Assembly: GCF_000308775.1 (NCBI RefSeq)
Contig: NZ_BAGJ01000268.1
Span: forward strand, 1-64,000
From: Nocardia testacea NBRC 100365
Lineage (GTDB): Bacteria > Actinomycetota > Actinomycetes > Mycobacteriales > Mycobacteriaceae
DNA length: 64,000 nt
Direction: 5' to 3'
Shown here: positions 32,424 to 40,984 of the stretch, piece by piece
How the letters are laid out: each line of letters opens with the position of its first letter
Numbering within the stretch: the first letter of the stretch is position 1
The notes under the pieces: model-generated
The model's input: only the letters and a program-made list of their open reading frames with translations
Databases searched by the model: none
What the model was told of the DNA's origin: nothing
Translations under genes and position numbers: made by a program

Positions 32424-33595
32424 CCATCGCCTGGCCGCCGGCCGCCGACACCCTGCTCCCGGCCGACCACGACCGCGCCGTTCTCGTCGGGCGGGTGATG
32501 TGCGCCGACGGACCCTGCGTGGTCACGGTGCGCGACGGCCGCCTGATCGACATCACGGCGCGGGTCGCCACCGTGCGCGATCTGGCCGAGCACGACGATC
32601 CCGCCGCGTTCGTCCGCGGCTGCGATGGACCGGACCTCGGATCGCTCGCCGAGATCGTCGCCCACACCCCGCCGGAATTCCGGCGGTCCGGGATTCCGCG
32701 ACTGCTCTGCCCGATCGACCTGCAACCGATCAAAGCCGCGGGTGTCACCTTCGTGGTCTCCCTGATGGAACGTGTCATCGAGGAACGCTGCCGCGGTGAC
32801 GCCACCCTGGCCGACCGGGTGCGCGAGCAGATCACCGAACATATCGGCACCGACCTGTCCGCGCTGACCCCCGGCTCCGCCGAAACCGCCCGGCTCAAAG
32901 AGCTTCTGGTCGCCGAGGGCTGGTGGAGTCAGTACCTCGAGGTCGGGCTCGGGCCCGACGCCGAGATCTTCACCAAATCCGCGCCGATGGCCGGTGTCGG
33001 GACGGCCACCGATATCGGTGTCCATCCGCGTTCCACCTGGAACAACCCGGAACCCGAAGTGGTGCTGCTGGTCTCCTCCGCCGGACGGGCCGTCGGCGCC
33101 TGCCTCGGCAACGATGTCAACCTGCGCGATTTCGAGGGCCGGTCGGCGCTGTTGCTCACCGCGGCCAAGGACAACAATGCCTCCGCCGCCGTCGGGCCGT
33201 TCGTCCGGTTGTTCGACGAGACCTTCGATCTCGACGCCGTGCGCAAGCTGACGGTGACGCTGCGGGTGCGGGGTGCCGACGGATTCACCCTGCGAGCCGA
33301 ATCGTCCATGGCCGAGATCAGCCGCGACCCGCAGGACCTCATCCACCAGCTCATGGGCCGCCACCACCAGTACCCGGACGGCGTGGTCCTCTTCCTCGGC
33401 ACCATGTTCGCCCCCGTGCAGGACCGTGCCGAACCGGGGCTCGGATTCACCCATCACCTCGACGATCTGGTCGCCATCAGTGCCCCGGCCCTGGGGAGCC
33501 TGATCAACCGGGTCCGCACCAGCGACGACTGCGAACCGTGGCAGTTCGGCACCGCCGACCTCTTCCGCAGTCTGGCCGCCCGGGGGCTGCTGTAG
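32420..33595 (+). CDS. Fumarylacetoacetate-hydrolase-fold enzyme, sugar-acid dehydratase-like
   Basis: This 391-residue protein starts at GTG 32420, overlapping the previous stop. Metal ligands are seen in GVHPRSTWNNPEPEVVLLVS and the following GNDVNLRDFEGRSALLLTAAKDNN region, read in two parts. Length and the adjacent ketoglutarate-semialdehyde dehydrogenase fit 2-keto-3-deoxypentonate dehydratases such as Caulobacter XylX; simple FAH hydrolases are usually shorter. It would form 2,5-dioxopentanoate from a 2-keto-3-deoxy sugar acid. No aldonate dehydratase is in the operon, so the route is incomplete here. Confidence 0.8.
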   Translation: MTIAWPPAADTLLPADHDRAVLVGRVMCADGPCVVTVRDGRLIDITARVATVRDLAEHDDPAAFVRGCDGPDLGSLAEIVAHTPPEFRRSGIPRLLCPIDLQPIKAAGVTFVVSLMERVIEERCRGDATLADRVREQITEHIGTDLSALTPGSAETARLKELLVAEGWWSQYLEVGLGPDAEIFTKSAPMAGVGTATDIGVHPRSTWNNPEPEVVLLVSSAGRAVGACLGNDVNLRDFEGRSALLLTAAKDNNASAAVGPFVRLFDETFDLDAVRKLTVTLRVRGADGFTLRAESSMAEISRDPQDLIHQLMGRHHQYPDGVVLFLGTMFAPVQDRAEPGLGFTHHLDDLVAISAPALGSLINRVRTSDDCEPWQFGTADLFRSLAARGLL

Positions 33596-33660
33596 TCCGT
33601 GGATGGTGCGCGCCCCGGAACGGATCCCGGCACCGGAGACCTCGTGGTCGCGCCGGCCTT

Positions 33661-34330
33661 CAGCGGCGGCTGCGTTTTCGGGAGATGAGTGTTTGCGCCA
33701 CCAGGTGGCCGGATCCAGCGCCCAGTCCGGGCCCCGGGTGCGTCGAGGCGCCGATATGCCAGAGATTCCGCACGCTGGTCCGGTGCGCTGCCGCGCCGGG
33801 AATCGGTCGCCAGAGGAGATTCTGATCGAGTTCGGCCGATCCACCGTAGGGATCGCCGGCAAGAGCCCGGCTTCTGCCTGAGCGCAGGCCATACCGGTAC
33901 CGTTCGCGCCGGTTCCCACATGAACCAGCGGTACGGCGTCCAGGCGGGAGTCACTCCACCGCACCGGGCCATCGAGCGCCACGAACTGTTCCGCGGTGCG
34001 CACCGGATCGCGATAGGCGATGACGACCCGGCCGTCCGCCGCGGTCGCCGCGGTCACCATCTCGTCGGAGTTGCGGTAAACCAGTCCTCTGTCGTGCAGC
34101 GCACGACCGAGCGCCGAGTAAGCGCCCGACGCCACGAAGAGGGTGTGCCATGAGGAAAAGGTGTCGTGCACATACCCGGGCAGTGTCCGCTCCCCGGAGT
34201 CGATGAACCCTCCGATCCGCGCGGCAGCGTCCACGACCAGAACCGAGTGACCTGATTCAGCGAGTTCGGCGGCCGCGACAAGGCCATTGATGCCTGCCCC
34301 GACAACGACGACATCGACGGTTGTGGTCAT
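33661..34330 (-). pseudogene. Decayed phytoene-desaturase-like FAD oxidoreductase
   Basis: Reading from ATG 34330, VVVVGAGINGLVAAAELAES is an intact FAD-binding start. After about 120 residues (QFVALDGP) the sequence jumps to a part that belongs near the C-terminus (VPLVHVGTGANGTGM, AQAEAGLLPAIPT). A frame change follows, and a second frame gives GDPYGGSAELDQNLLWRPIP, VRNLWHIGASTHPGPGLG and GHLVAQTLISRK up to a stop at 33661. Intact relatives have about 520 residues. At least two deletions, one shifting the frame, have destroyed the gene. Confidence 0.85.
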
Positions 34331-34553
34331 TGTTCCCTCTCTGCTTCGAGCACGATGGAAACCGCAGGCCAACCGTAACGCCGGTAGGGCCGGGCGATCC
34401 GCCGAACGGCCGACGGCGAAGCAACCCGGACCACCTCGGCAGGCGCGCGTGTGGAGGCGCCGGGGCCGGACCAGCGCACGAATAACGGTGAGCGACATTG
34501 CCGCGATCCCCGAGCCGACCGGCGTGCCGGGGCACAGCACGAGAGTGGATCGG

Positions 34554-35135
34554 CTATCTCCCGGAGTCCGCCGGATGTGTAGGTGGCGATGACGCAGTGC
34601 CTCGGTGGTCTCCGTCCAGCAGGTCCTGGACGATATCGCCGAAGCGCAGCACCACCTGCTCGGAATGTGCGGCCGAGTTCGGGGCTTCGAAGATTCGCAG
34701 CGCGGCGGCGAGGCCCATCAGCGCACCGACTGCCAACTCGGACCTCAGCTCGGCGTCCGCACCGCCCCCGAGCCGTTCGGCCAGTGCATCGAAGTAGCCC
34801 CTGGTGAACTTTTCTTGAATCGTGTCGGGATCGGGCGCGGTGAGTCGCAACATGATCGCGCGTCCCAGCGGTTCCACCGCGTCGGCCCGCATGCGGTCGA
34901 CGATATTTCCGACCAGGGCTCGGCCGAGTTCTTCATCGGGTATTCCGTCGAGTTCGAGTGGCCGCACCTCGGCCACCTCGTGGAAGAGTTTCTCCTTGCT
35001 TCCCACGGCTTTCATCACCATGGCCGGTGACAGTCCCGCGGCCAGCGCTATATCGCGGATGGTCACCTGTCGGTATCCGCGCTCCGCGAACAACTTCGAT
35101 GCCGCGGCCAGCGCGGCATCCCTGGCTCGGGTCAC
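34554..35135 (-). CDS. TetR-family regulator
   Basis: This 193-residue reading starts at GTG 35135 (ARDAALAAASKLFAERGYRQ, then VTIRDIALAAGLSPAMVMKA as the helix-turn-helix, with VGSKEKLFHEV). The start is uncertain: the open frame is longer upstream, but those residues do not fit. A 23-bp inverted repeat lies 37 nt upstream. It stands between two broken genes, an oxidoreductase and a hydrolase, one or both of which may once have been its targets. The gene itself appears intact. Confidence 0.78.
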   Translation of the reverse strand: MTRARDAALAAASKLFAERGYRQVTIRDIALAAGLSPAMVMKAVGSKEKLFHEVAEVRPLELDGIPDEELGRALVGNIVDRMRADAVEPLGRAIMLRLTAPDPDTIQEKFTRGYFDALAERLGGGADAELRSELAVGALMGLAAALRIFEAPNSAAHSEQVVLRFGDIVQDLLDGDHRGTASSPPTHPADSGR

Positions 35136-35171
35136 CGCGCCGATACCGTGTCGGTGCGCACGTGTGCGGAG

Positions 35172-35194
35172 GGTTCGAGAAGTGAGATCGAACC
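35172..35194. promoter_or_regulatory. TetR-type operator
   Basis: GGTTCGA (35172-35178) and TCGAACC (35188-35194) form perfect 7-bp arms around 9 nt. The site lies between the TetR start and the truncated hydrolase on the other strand, as expected for an autoregulating TetR repressor with a divergent target. Confidence 0.55.
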
Positions 35195-35262
35195 GGCGAG
35201 CCGAGCCCCAGATCGTGATCGCGCGCGGTGGACGAGGAACGTGTGAACGCGGTGCGGCGCGA

Positions 35263-35577
35263 CCGCACATTGTCGGCCACAGTATGGGCGGCGGAGTGAC
35301 CGCCGCCGTGGGCGCGCGACACCGGGATTCCGTCGCGGGCCTGGTGATCATCGACTCACCGATGTTCCGGGAGCCGCCGGAAGAGGTCATTATCCGCCAG
35401 CTCGCCCGTAAGCCGAAGGCCTACCGGACCGAGGAAGAGATCTGTGGCCGGTTTCGTACCGAGCCGGCCCAGGCTACGGTGCTGCCTTACGTGGCCCGGC
35501 ATGTGGCGGAACAATCGGTACGCCGCACCGACGACGGATGGGTCTGGAAATTCGATCCCGAGATGTTCCGGAAGCGA
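35263..35577 (+). pseudogene. Truncated alpha/beta hydrolase
   Basis: About 105 residues match the middle of an alpha/beta hydrolase: PHIVGHSMGGGVTAAVGARH is the nucleophile elbow with the catalytic Ser, followed by GLVIIDSPMFREPPEEV and a cap-like helical region. The N-terminal strands with the oxyanion loop and the C-terminal Asp/His part are absent. No start codon with ribosome site precedes it. It lies just after the TetR operator and before the convergent secreted peptidase, and is a remnant of the regulator's likely target. Confidence 0.72.
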
Positions 35578-35641
35578 CTCCGCGAGCAGAGCGTCGATCG
35601 CACCGGCATCGGTGCCACCACGCCCCGGCCCGGCGCAGGAC

Positions 35642-37213
35642 CTAGTCGAACGGCGATCTGTCGACCGCGCAGCGGGTGTCCTCCGGCGGGAGGTCACCGG
35701 TGAACAGATACTCCCGTTTGACCTGTTCGGTGCAGGTGCTGGGCACGTACATACTGCTGTGGCCCGCGCCCTCGGTGACCAGCACGCGGGCCCGGGCCAG
35801 CTGTGCGGCGCCGTCGTAGGCGCCGGCCAGTGGCGTGGCCGGATCGAACCTGTTGTTGAGCACCAGAATCGGCGCGGCGGTGTGCCGGTTCCACGGGCCG
35901 GTGTACCGGTCGGCGGCGTGTCCGTGCCAGAACGCGCAGGCGATACTGCTGAACACCGCGACCCGCCCGAAATACGGCACCCGCTGGTCCTCCGATACCG
36001 CGGCGCGACTGTAGACGGCCGGATCGGTCGGCACGGTGCTGTCGGTGCACTGGATCGCGTGGTATGCCTCGGTGCGGTTGCCCATGGACGACGCACTGGC
36101 CGGCAGCAGACCCGGAAGGGCGGTGGCCGCGTCGAACAACCGCTGCAGCAGTGCGGCGAGGTCGGGGTAGGTGGACGGCTGCGACAGCCCGGCGGCCGCG
36201 TTGACGATCGTCGAATACGTCCACGCGCGGCCGTCCAGCTCGATGGGGGCCGCCCGGGCCCGCTCGATGAGTGCGATCCACTTCGGTTTCGGGTCGCCGG
36301 CGGAGAACGCGCAGCGCGGACCGGCCTGCGAACACTGGCGCAGGAAGGCGTCGAAGGTCGCGGAGATGCCGTCGGCCACACCCTGCCGGGTGTCCAGCGG
36401 CACCCTGCTGCCCTGCCCGTCGTGACCGTTGACATTGCCCTCGAAGTCCAGCGATCCATCGAACACCATGGCCCGGATCCGGCCGGGGAACATGTTCGCG
36501 TACACGGCGCCGACCTGGGTGCCGTAGGAGATGCCGTGATAGGTGAGTGCGGGGTCGCCGACCGCGCGGCGCAACAATTCGAGATCACGCGCGGTGTCGG
36601 CGGTCGAGGCGTGGTTCAGGATCGGCCCCGCCCGCTGAGCGCAGCGCTCGGCGAACCGGGCGGACCAGTCGTAGAACGGCGGCTCCTCGGCCGGGTTGGC
36701 CGGCATCGCCGGCATGGCGGCGAGGAAGGCCGTCTGTTCGTCCTCCGTCGGGAAGCAGTGCACCGGGGCGCTGCGTGATACCGCGCGGCTGTCCCACGAG
36801 ACCACGTCGAATCGGGCCCGCAGCTCCTCGGAGAAGAGCCACGGCCACCGGGCCCGTTCGCGCAGCCGGTCGACCCCGGATGCTCCGGGCCCGCCGAAGT
36901 GCACGAACAGGGTGCCGATACGCCGGCCCGGATCGGTGGCGGGCAGTTTTATGACCGCCAGATCGATCCGCTCGTCCCGGGGGCGGTTGTAGTCGAGCGG
37001 TACCTGGGCCGTGGCGCACTGGAATCCGTCCTGGCACTCCGACCATTGCAGCGACGGGGTGTCCGCCGCTTCGGCGGGACGGTCGATATAGGGGTCGATA
37101 CCCTCGTCGGCCCCGGCCGGTGCCGGTGCACCGAGAACGCCGGCACCGATTACGAGCGCCAGCACCGCACGCCGGAACCGGTGCGCCGGGTCGGCTCCGA
37201 AACGCAGATCCAC
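35642..37213 (-). CDS. Secreted S33-family peptidase (tripeptidyl aminopeptidase-like)
   Basis: This 523-residue protein starts at GTG 37213. Residues 12-36 form a signal peptide (FRRAVLALVIGAGVLGAPAP). The mature enzyme has LFVHFGGPGASGVDRL as oxyanion loop, YHGISYGTQVGAVYANMFPG with the catalytic Ser, VLNNRFDPATPLAGAY with the Asp, and TEGAGHSSMYVPSTC with the His, in the TAP/SlpE arrangement. It should remove peptides or act on esters outside the cell. Four or more Cys suggest disulfides. It is a single gene. Confidence 0.87.
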   Translation of the reverse strand: MDLRFGADPAHRFRRAVLALVIGAGVLGAPAPAGADEGIDPYIDRPAEAADTPSLQWSECQDGFQCATAQVPLDYNRPRDERIDLAVIKLPATDPGRRIGTLFVHFGGPGASGVDRLRERARWPWLFSEELRARFDVVSWDSRAVSRSAPVHCFPTEDEQTAFLAAMPAMPANPAEEPPFYDWSARFAERCAQRAGPILNHASTADTARDLELLRRAVGDPALTYHGISYGTQVGAVYANMFPGRIRAMVFDGSLDFEGNVNGHDGQGSRVPLDTRQGVADGISATFDAFLRQCSQAGPRCAFSAGDPKPKWIALIERARAAPIELDGRAWTYSTIVNAAAGLSQPSTYPDLAALLQRLFDAATALPGLLPASASSMGNRTEAYHAIQCTDSTVPTDPAVYSRAAVSEDQRVPYFGRVAVFSSIACAFWHGHAADRYTGPWNRHTAAPILVLNNRFDPATPLAGAYDGAAQLARARVLVTEGAGHSSMYVPSTCTEQVKREYLFTGDLPPEDTRCAVDRSPFD

Positions 37214-37361
37214 TCCAGGGCCCTTTCCGGTACAGCGTCGGCGAACCGAACGATCCTGTCACACCGGCGAATTCCGTGCCGGGCGGCGCCTCATGGCCTC
37301 CCGCGCCCTCGGGCCGTGCACCGCTGCCCGGCCCGGCGATCGGCGGCGCGTCGCGGGCCCG

Positions 37362-37979
37362 TCATTCGTCCGTGTCACCGTGTTCCGCGGGCCGGTCGGC
37401 TTTATCGCGTCGTCCGGCGATGCCGTACAGCAACAGGTCTTCGAGCGAGGCGGCGAAGCCGTCCAGATCGTCGATATCGCGGATACACATGGCGAACAGG
37501 GCCGCGCCCGCGATGGTGTCCAGCAGGGTGTTCGCATCCGGTGCCGGGCCGGCGGTGGTGCCACCCGCCGACAGATAGTCCGCCAGTTCCTGCCGGGTAG
37601 GGGTGTCCAGCCGGGCCGAGAGCTTGTCGTAGAGGTTCGGATCCGCGCGCATATCCGACATGAGGCCGGGCATGGCCGCCCGGGCTTCGGCCGAGCCGAA
37701 CAATTGGATCGTCCCGCGGATCACCTTGCGTACCTCGGTGACGAGATCTGGTGCGACCTCCGCCGTGCCGACGTCCGGGAACACGGCCTTGGCGATCAGG
37801 TGCGCCTTGGAAGGCCAGCGCCGGTAGATCGCCGGCCGGCTGACGCCCGCCCGCGTGGCGATCGCATCGATGGATGTCGCGGGGTAGCCCCGCTCGACCA
37901 AGAGCTCGCGGGCCGCCTCGAGTACCGCCCGGTCCACGGCGGGGTCGCGGTGCGGGCCCAGACGATGGCGTGCGGTCAC
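37362..37979 (-). CDS. TetR-family regulator of the divergent SDR operon
   Basis: This 205-residue protein has the helix-turn-helix ATSIDAIATRAGVSRPAIYR with RWPSKAHLIAKAVF, and a C-terminal TetR_C_11-like ligand domain. It is divergent from an SDR/DapB-like gene pair. Two 15-bp palindromes of the form GTTACA-N3-TGTNAC lie in the 95-nt shared region, so it very likely represses the pair and itself. It marks the left edge of the large catabolic island. Confidence 0.86.
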   Translation of the reverse strand: MTARHRLGPHRDPAVDRAVLEAARELLVERGYPATSIDAIATRAGVSRPAIYRRWPSKAHLIAKAVFPDVGTAEVAPDLVTEVRKVIRGTIQLFGSAEARAAMPGLMSDMRADPNLYDKLSARLDTPTRQELADYLSAGGTTAGPAPDANTLLDTIAGAALFAMCIRDIDDLDGFAASLEDLLLYGIAGRRDKADRPAEHGDTDE

Positions 37980-38011
37980 AGAATCGGTCCTTGTTCACGG
38001 GAGCGGGAGTC

Positions 38012-38050
38012 GTTACAGTCTGTCACAACAAAGCCGTTACACGGTGTAAC
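38012..38050. promoter_or_regulatory. Double TetR operator
   Basis: GTTACAGTCTGTCAC (38012-38026) and the perfect palindrome GTTACACGGTGTAAC (38036-38050) share arms GTTACA/TGTNAC. Their centres are 24 bp apart, a little over two helical turns. They fill the space between the TetR start (37979) and the SDR start (38075). Confidence 0.75.
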
Positions 38051-38074
38051 CGCTATGTACTGGGAGGAGCAGGC

Positions 38075-38896
38075 GTGTCCGCTGACCCCGCCATCGCCGA
38101 TCGGACCTATCGGCCGGTGCCCCTGCTACCGGACAGAGTCGTCGTGATCTCCGGCGTCGGACCCGGTCTGGGCACCGCGCTCGCCGTGGAAGCCGCCGCC
38201 ATGGGCGCCCATCTCGTGCTGGTGCGCCGCACCGAACGCAAGCTCGAGCGGCTGGCCGAGAAACTCCGGGCGGACGGCGCGACGGTGCTGCCGGTCCCGG
38301 CCGATATCACCGACGAGGAGCAGCGGGCCGGTCTGGTCGAGCGGGTGCAGGCCGAATTCGGCCGAGTCGACTGCCTGATCAACAATGCCTTCGCCATACC
38401 ACCCATGGATCCGATCACCGCGATCGATCTCGCCGCGCTGCGCACCGCCAACGAGACGAGCGTCTTCGCGCCGCTGCGTCTCTCGGCGCTGTTCGCGGAC
38501 GCGCTCGCGGCGACCCGGGGTTCGATCATCATGCTCAATTCGTGCGTGTCCTACAGTTCGCAGCCCGAATACTCCGGGTACAAACTGTCGAAAGGCGCAC
38601 TGGCGCATCTGGCGTCGTCGCTGGCCACGGAACTGGGGCCGCGCGGCATCAGGGTCAACAGCGTCGCACCGTCGTATGTGTACGAGGACATCAACAAGGC
38701 ATATTTCGACTGGCTGGCCGCGCAGGCCGGGGTGACCCACGACGACATCTACCGGGAGAAGGCCGCGCCCACGGACCTGTTGCGTCTCGCCGGGCCGGAA
38801 GAAGTCGCGCGCGCGACGCTTTTCCTCGCCAGCGATCTGGCCAGTGCGGTCACCGGGCAGATGCTGACGGTCGACTGCGGCGAATTCCATCGGTGA
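38075..38896 (+). CDS. SDR-family oxidoreductase
   Basis: This 273-residue protein starts at GTG 38075, with GGGAGGAG 6-13 nt upstream. VVVISGVGPGLGTALAVEAA is the cofactor loop, CLINNAFAIPPMDP the NNAG-like motif, and the catalytic set is Ser in LNSCVSYSSQ with Y/K in YSGYKLSKGALAHLA. IRVNSVAPSYVYED and TGQMLTVDCGEFH complete a classical SDR. It should oxidise or reduce an alcohol/ketone; in ring-degrading clusters such enzymes often dehydrogenate cis-diols. It is followed after 17 nt by a DapB-like gene. Confidence 0.88.
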   Translation: MSADPAIADRTYRPVPLLPDRVVVISGVGPGLGTALAVEAAAMGAHLVLVRRTERKLERLAEKLRADGATVLPVPADITDEEQRAGLVERVQAEFGRVDCLINNAFAIPPMDPITAIDLAALRTANETSVFAPLRLSALFADALAATRGSIIMLNSCVSYSSQPEYSGYKLSKGALAHLASSLATELGPRGIRVNSVAPSYVYEDINKAYFDWLAAQAGVTHDDIYREKAAPTDLLRLAGPEEVARATLFLASDLASAVTGQMLTVDCGEFHR

Positions 38897-38913
38897 GCGG
38901 GTGAGGAGCAACT

Positions 38914-39993
38914 GTGACAGAGGACAGGAAGCGGATCGTGCTGTGGGGGACCGGGACCGTCGGATCGATGGTGCTGGCCGAGATCCTGCGCCACCCGCGC
39001 TTCGAACTGGCCGGGGTCGGGGTGAGCAATCCGGCCAAGGTCGGCCTCGACGCCGGCGACCTGTGCGGCGCGCCGAAAACCGGAGTGACGGCCACGGATT
39101 CGATCGCCGAACTCATCGCGCTGCGTCCCGACGCGGTGGTGCACTACGGACCCACCGCTCAGTTCGCCGACGAGAACATCCGGGTGATCGAGGCATTCCT
39201 GCGCGCCGGTATCGATGTGTGCTCCACCGCCATGACACCCTGGGTCTGGCCCGCGATGGACAAAACACCACGCGCCTGGCGGGACCCGATCACCGAAGCC
39301 TGCATGGCCGGCGGGGCATCCTGTTTTACCACGGGAATCGATCCCGGGTTCGCCAATGACCTGTTCCCGATGACCCTCATGGGTCTGTGCGGTGAGGTGC
39401 GGTCGGTGCGGGCCTCGGAATTGCTGGACTACACCGATTACGAGGGCGACTACGAAATCGAGATGGGTATCGGGAAACCGCCGGAATTCACCGCCCTGCT
39501 CGAACATCCCGATCTGCTGATCATGGCATGGGGACCGACCGTGCCGATGATCGCCGAGGCCGCGGGGATCCGGCTGGACAGCATCACCACCACGTGGGAC
39601 AAATGGGTCACCCCGGTGGACCGCCCGTCGGCGAAGGGCACCGTCCGGGCGGGGACGGTCGCGGCTATCCGGTTCACCATCAACGGTATCCACCGCGGCC
39701 GCGAGGTGATCACCCTCGAACACGTCAACCGGATCGGTCACGATGCCGCGCCGGACTGGCCGGCGGGCACCCGCGACGACGTCTACCGCGTGGATATCGC
39801 CGGCAGCCCGTCGATTTCGCAGGAGACCTCGTTCCGCTTCACCGACGGTTCGGGCCGCACCCCGGCGATCGCGGGCTGCCTGGCCACCGGTATGCGCGCG
39901 CTCAACGCCGTCCCGGCCGTCAACAACCTGCCGCCCGGCTGGATCACTCCTCTCGATCTACCGCTTATCGCGGGGGCGGGCACGATCCGCTGA
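38914..39993 (+). CDS. DapB-like NAD(P)-binding oxidoreductase
   Basis: This 359-residue protein begins with a Rossmann loop (IVLWGTGTVGSMVLAEIL) and has VVHYGPTAQFADENIRVIEA and CFTTGIDPGFANDLFPMTLM. These match the dihydrodipicolinate-reductase-like group that includes 2,4-diaminopentanoate dehydrogenase. True DapB proteins are about 270 residues and carry a different lysine-pathway motif, so this is not the lysine enzyme. Members of this group recur in terpenoid and steroid catabolic clusters of actinobacteria with unproved reactions. It is co-transcribed with the SDR under the TetR operators. Confidence 0.78.
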   Translation: MTEDRKRIVLWGTGTVGSMVLAEILRHPRFELAGVGVSNPAKVGLDAGDLCGAPKTGVTATDSIAELIALRPDAVVHYGPTAQFADENIRVIEAFLRAGIDVCSTAMTPWVWPAMDKTPRAWRDPITEACMAGGASCFTTGIDPGFANDLFPMTLMGLCGEVRSVRASELLDYTDYEGDYEIEMGIGKPPEFTALLEHPDLLIMAWGPTVPMIAEAAGIRLDSITTTWDKWVTPVDRPSAKGTVRAGTVAAIRFTINGIHRGREVITLEHVNRIGHDAAPDWPAGTRDDVYRVDIAGSPSISQETSFRFTDGSGRTPAIAGCLATGMRALNAVPAVNNLPPGWITPLDLPLIAGAGTIR

Positions 39994-40031
39994 ACCGGTC
40001 GGAACGTCGTCGGCGGCGACAATGCCCGCGG

Positions 40032-40883
40032 TCACGGGTGCTGCTGGTTCAGGAACCCGGTGACCACGCTGTAGTAGTCGTACGGGCGTTCCTCCTGCAA
40101 ATGGTGCGAGGCCCGGTCCATGACATAGAGATGGCCGTGCGGGATCATCCGTGCCAGCATCAGCGGATAATCCGGGGTCAGGAACGCGTCGTGCATACCC
40201 CAGGCGAAGAGTACGGGCGCCTGGATCGATCCGAGCTCGGCCGTCAGGTCCTGCCAGTCACCGCGCGGGTTGTCCGAACGCGCCGCCAGCGCGATCTCCT
40301 CGGGGTCGAGACTCTGCCGATAGCGCATATCGAGTGTCTCCTCGGGCAGTTGCGCGCCGTCGAACCATTCCAGGCGGGTGATGAGCTCGCGCATCTTCTC
40401 CCGGGTGGGGCCTTCCCCGCCGTAATAGACATCGCGGGCGTTGCGTCCGCGGCGGCCACCTTCCGGTAGTGGCGCGAGCGGTCCGTAGAAGACCGGCATA
40501 CTGCCGGTGATCACCAGCGAGCGCACCCGCTCGGGGTATTTGGCGGCGAGGTTCAGCGCGATCGTCCCGCCCCAGGAGTTGCAGACGAAATCCGCTCGGC
40601 CGATCGCCAGCTCGTCCAGCAGGGCCACCGTTTTCGCGGCGTGGAAATCCCACATCGGGCCGGTGATGGTGCATTTGTCCGAGCGTCCGTACTGCAACAG
40701 GTCGACCAGGATCGCGCGGCGATCGCGGGCGAACAGCGGGGCCACCGGGCCGAAGTCCGACCACGCGGTGCAGCCGGGGCCGCCACCGTGCAGGAAGAGG
40801 GTCGGGGATCCCGCGCCCAGATCGTGGTAGTGGAAGGTGACGCCGGACGCCGTGGCGTACAAGCTGTTCGGTGCAGATGCCAT
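40032..40883 (-). CDS. Alpha/beta hydrolase, meta-cleavage-product hydrolase-like
   Basis: This 283-residue protein has LHGGGPGCTAWSDFGPVAPL as the glycine-rich oxyanion loop of C-C bond hydrolases (BphD/HsaD type), nucleophile Ser103 in VCNSWGGTIALN, Asp in WGMHDAFLTPDY and His in DRASHHLQEERPY. The triad is complete. Such enzymes split the ring-fission product made by an extradiol dioxygenase, and a LigB-type dioxygenase gene lies 4 kb away. It is transcribed alone, divergent from the hydratase operon. Confidence 0.85.
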   Translation of the reverse strand: MASAPNSLYATASGVTFHYHDLGAGSPTLFLHGGGPGCTAWSDFGPVAPLFARDRRAILVDLLQYGRSDKCTITGPMWDFHAAKTVALLDELAIGRADFVCNSWGGTIALNLAAKYPERVRSLVITGSMPVFYGPLAPLPEGGRRGRNARDVYYGGEGPTREKMRELITRLEWFDGAQLPEETLDMRYRQSLDPEEIALAARSDNPRGDWQDLTAELGSIQAPVLFAWGMHDAFLTPDYPLMLARMIPHGHLYVMDRASHHLQEERPYDYYSVVTGFLNQQHP

Positions 40884-40949
40884 ACGCCCACCTGACCGGA
40901 AACCGGCGCGGGGGCAAAGTACCGCGGTCCGCTGGCCGGTCCCGGCCTG

Positions 40950-40984
40950 TTGCCGGGTGGTGCCGGGCTTCCTAGCGTCGGCCC
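40950..40984 (+). promoter_or_regulatory. Leaderless promoter of the hydratase-Rieske operon
   Basis: TTGCCG (40950-40955), a 17-nt spacer and TAGCGT (40973-40978) make a good housekeeping-type promoter. Six bases separate the -10 from the ATG at 40985, so the transcript should begin at or next to the start codon. No ribosome site is present. Confidence 0.65.

Noticed and set aside
32222..34540. 772-codon reverse-strand open frame
   Set aside because: Its first third is the broken oxidoreductase, and the rest is antisense to the FAH-fold gene with no domain of its own.
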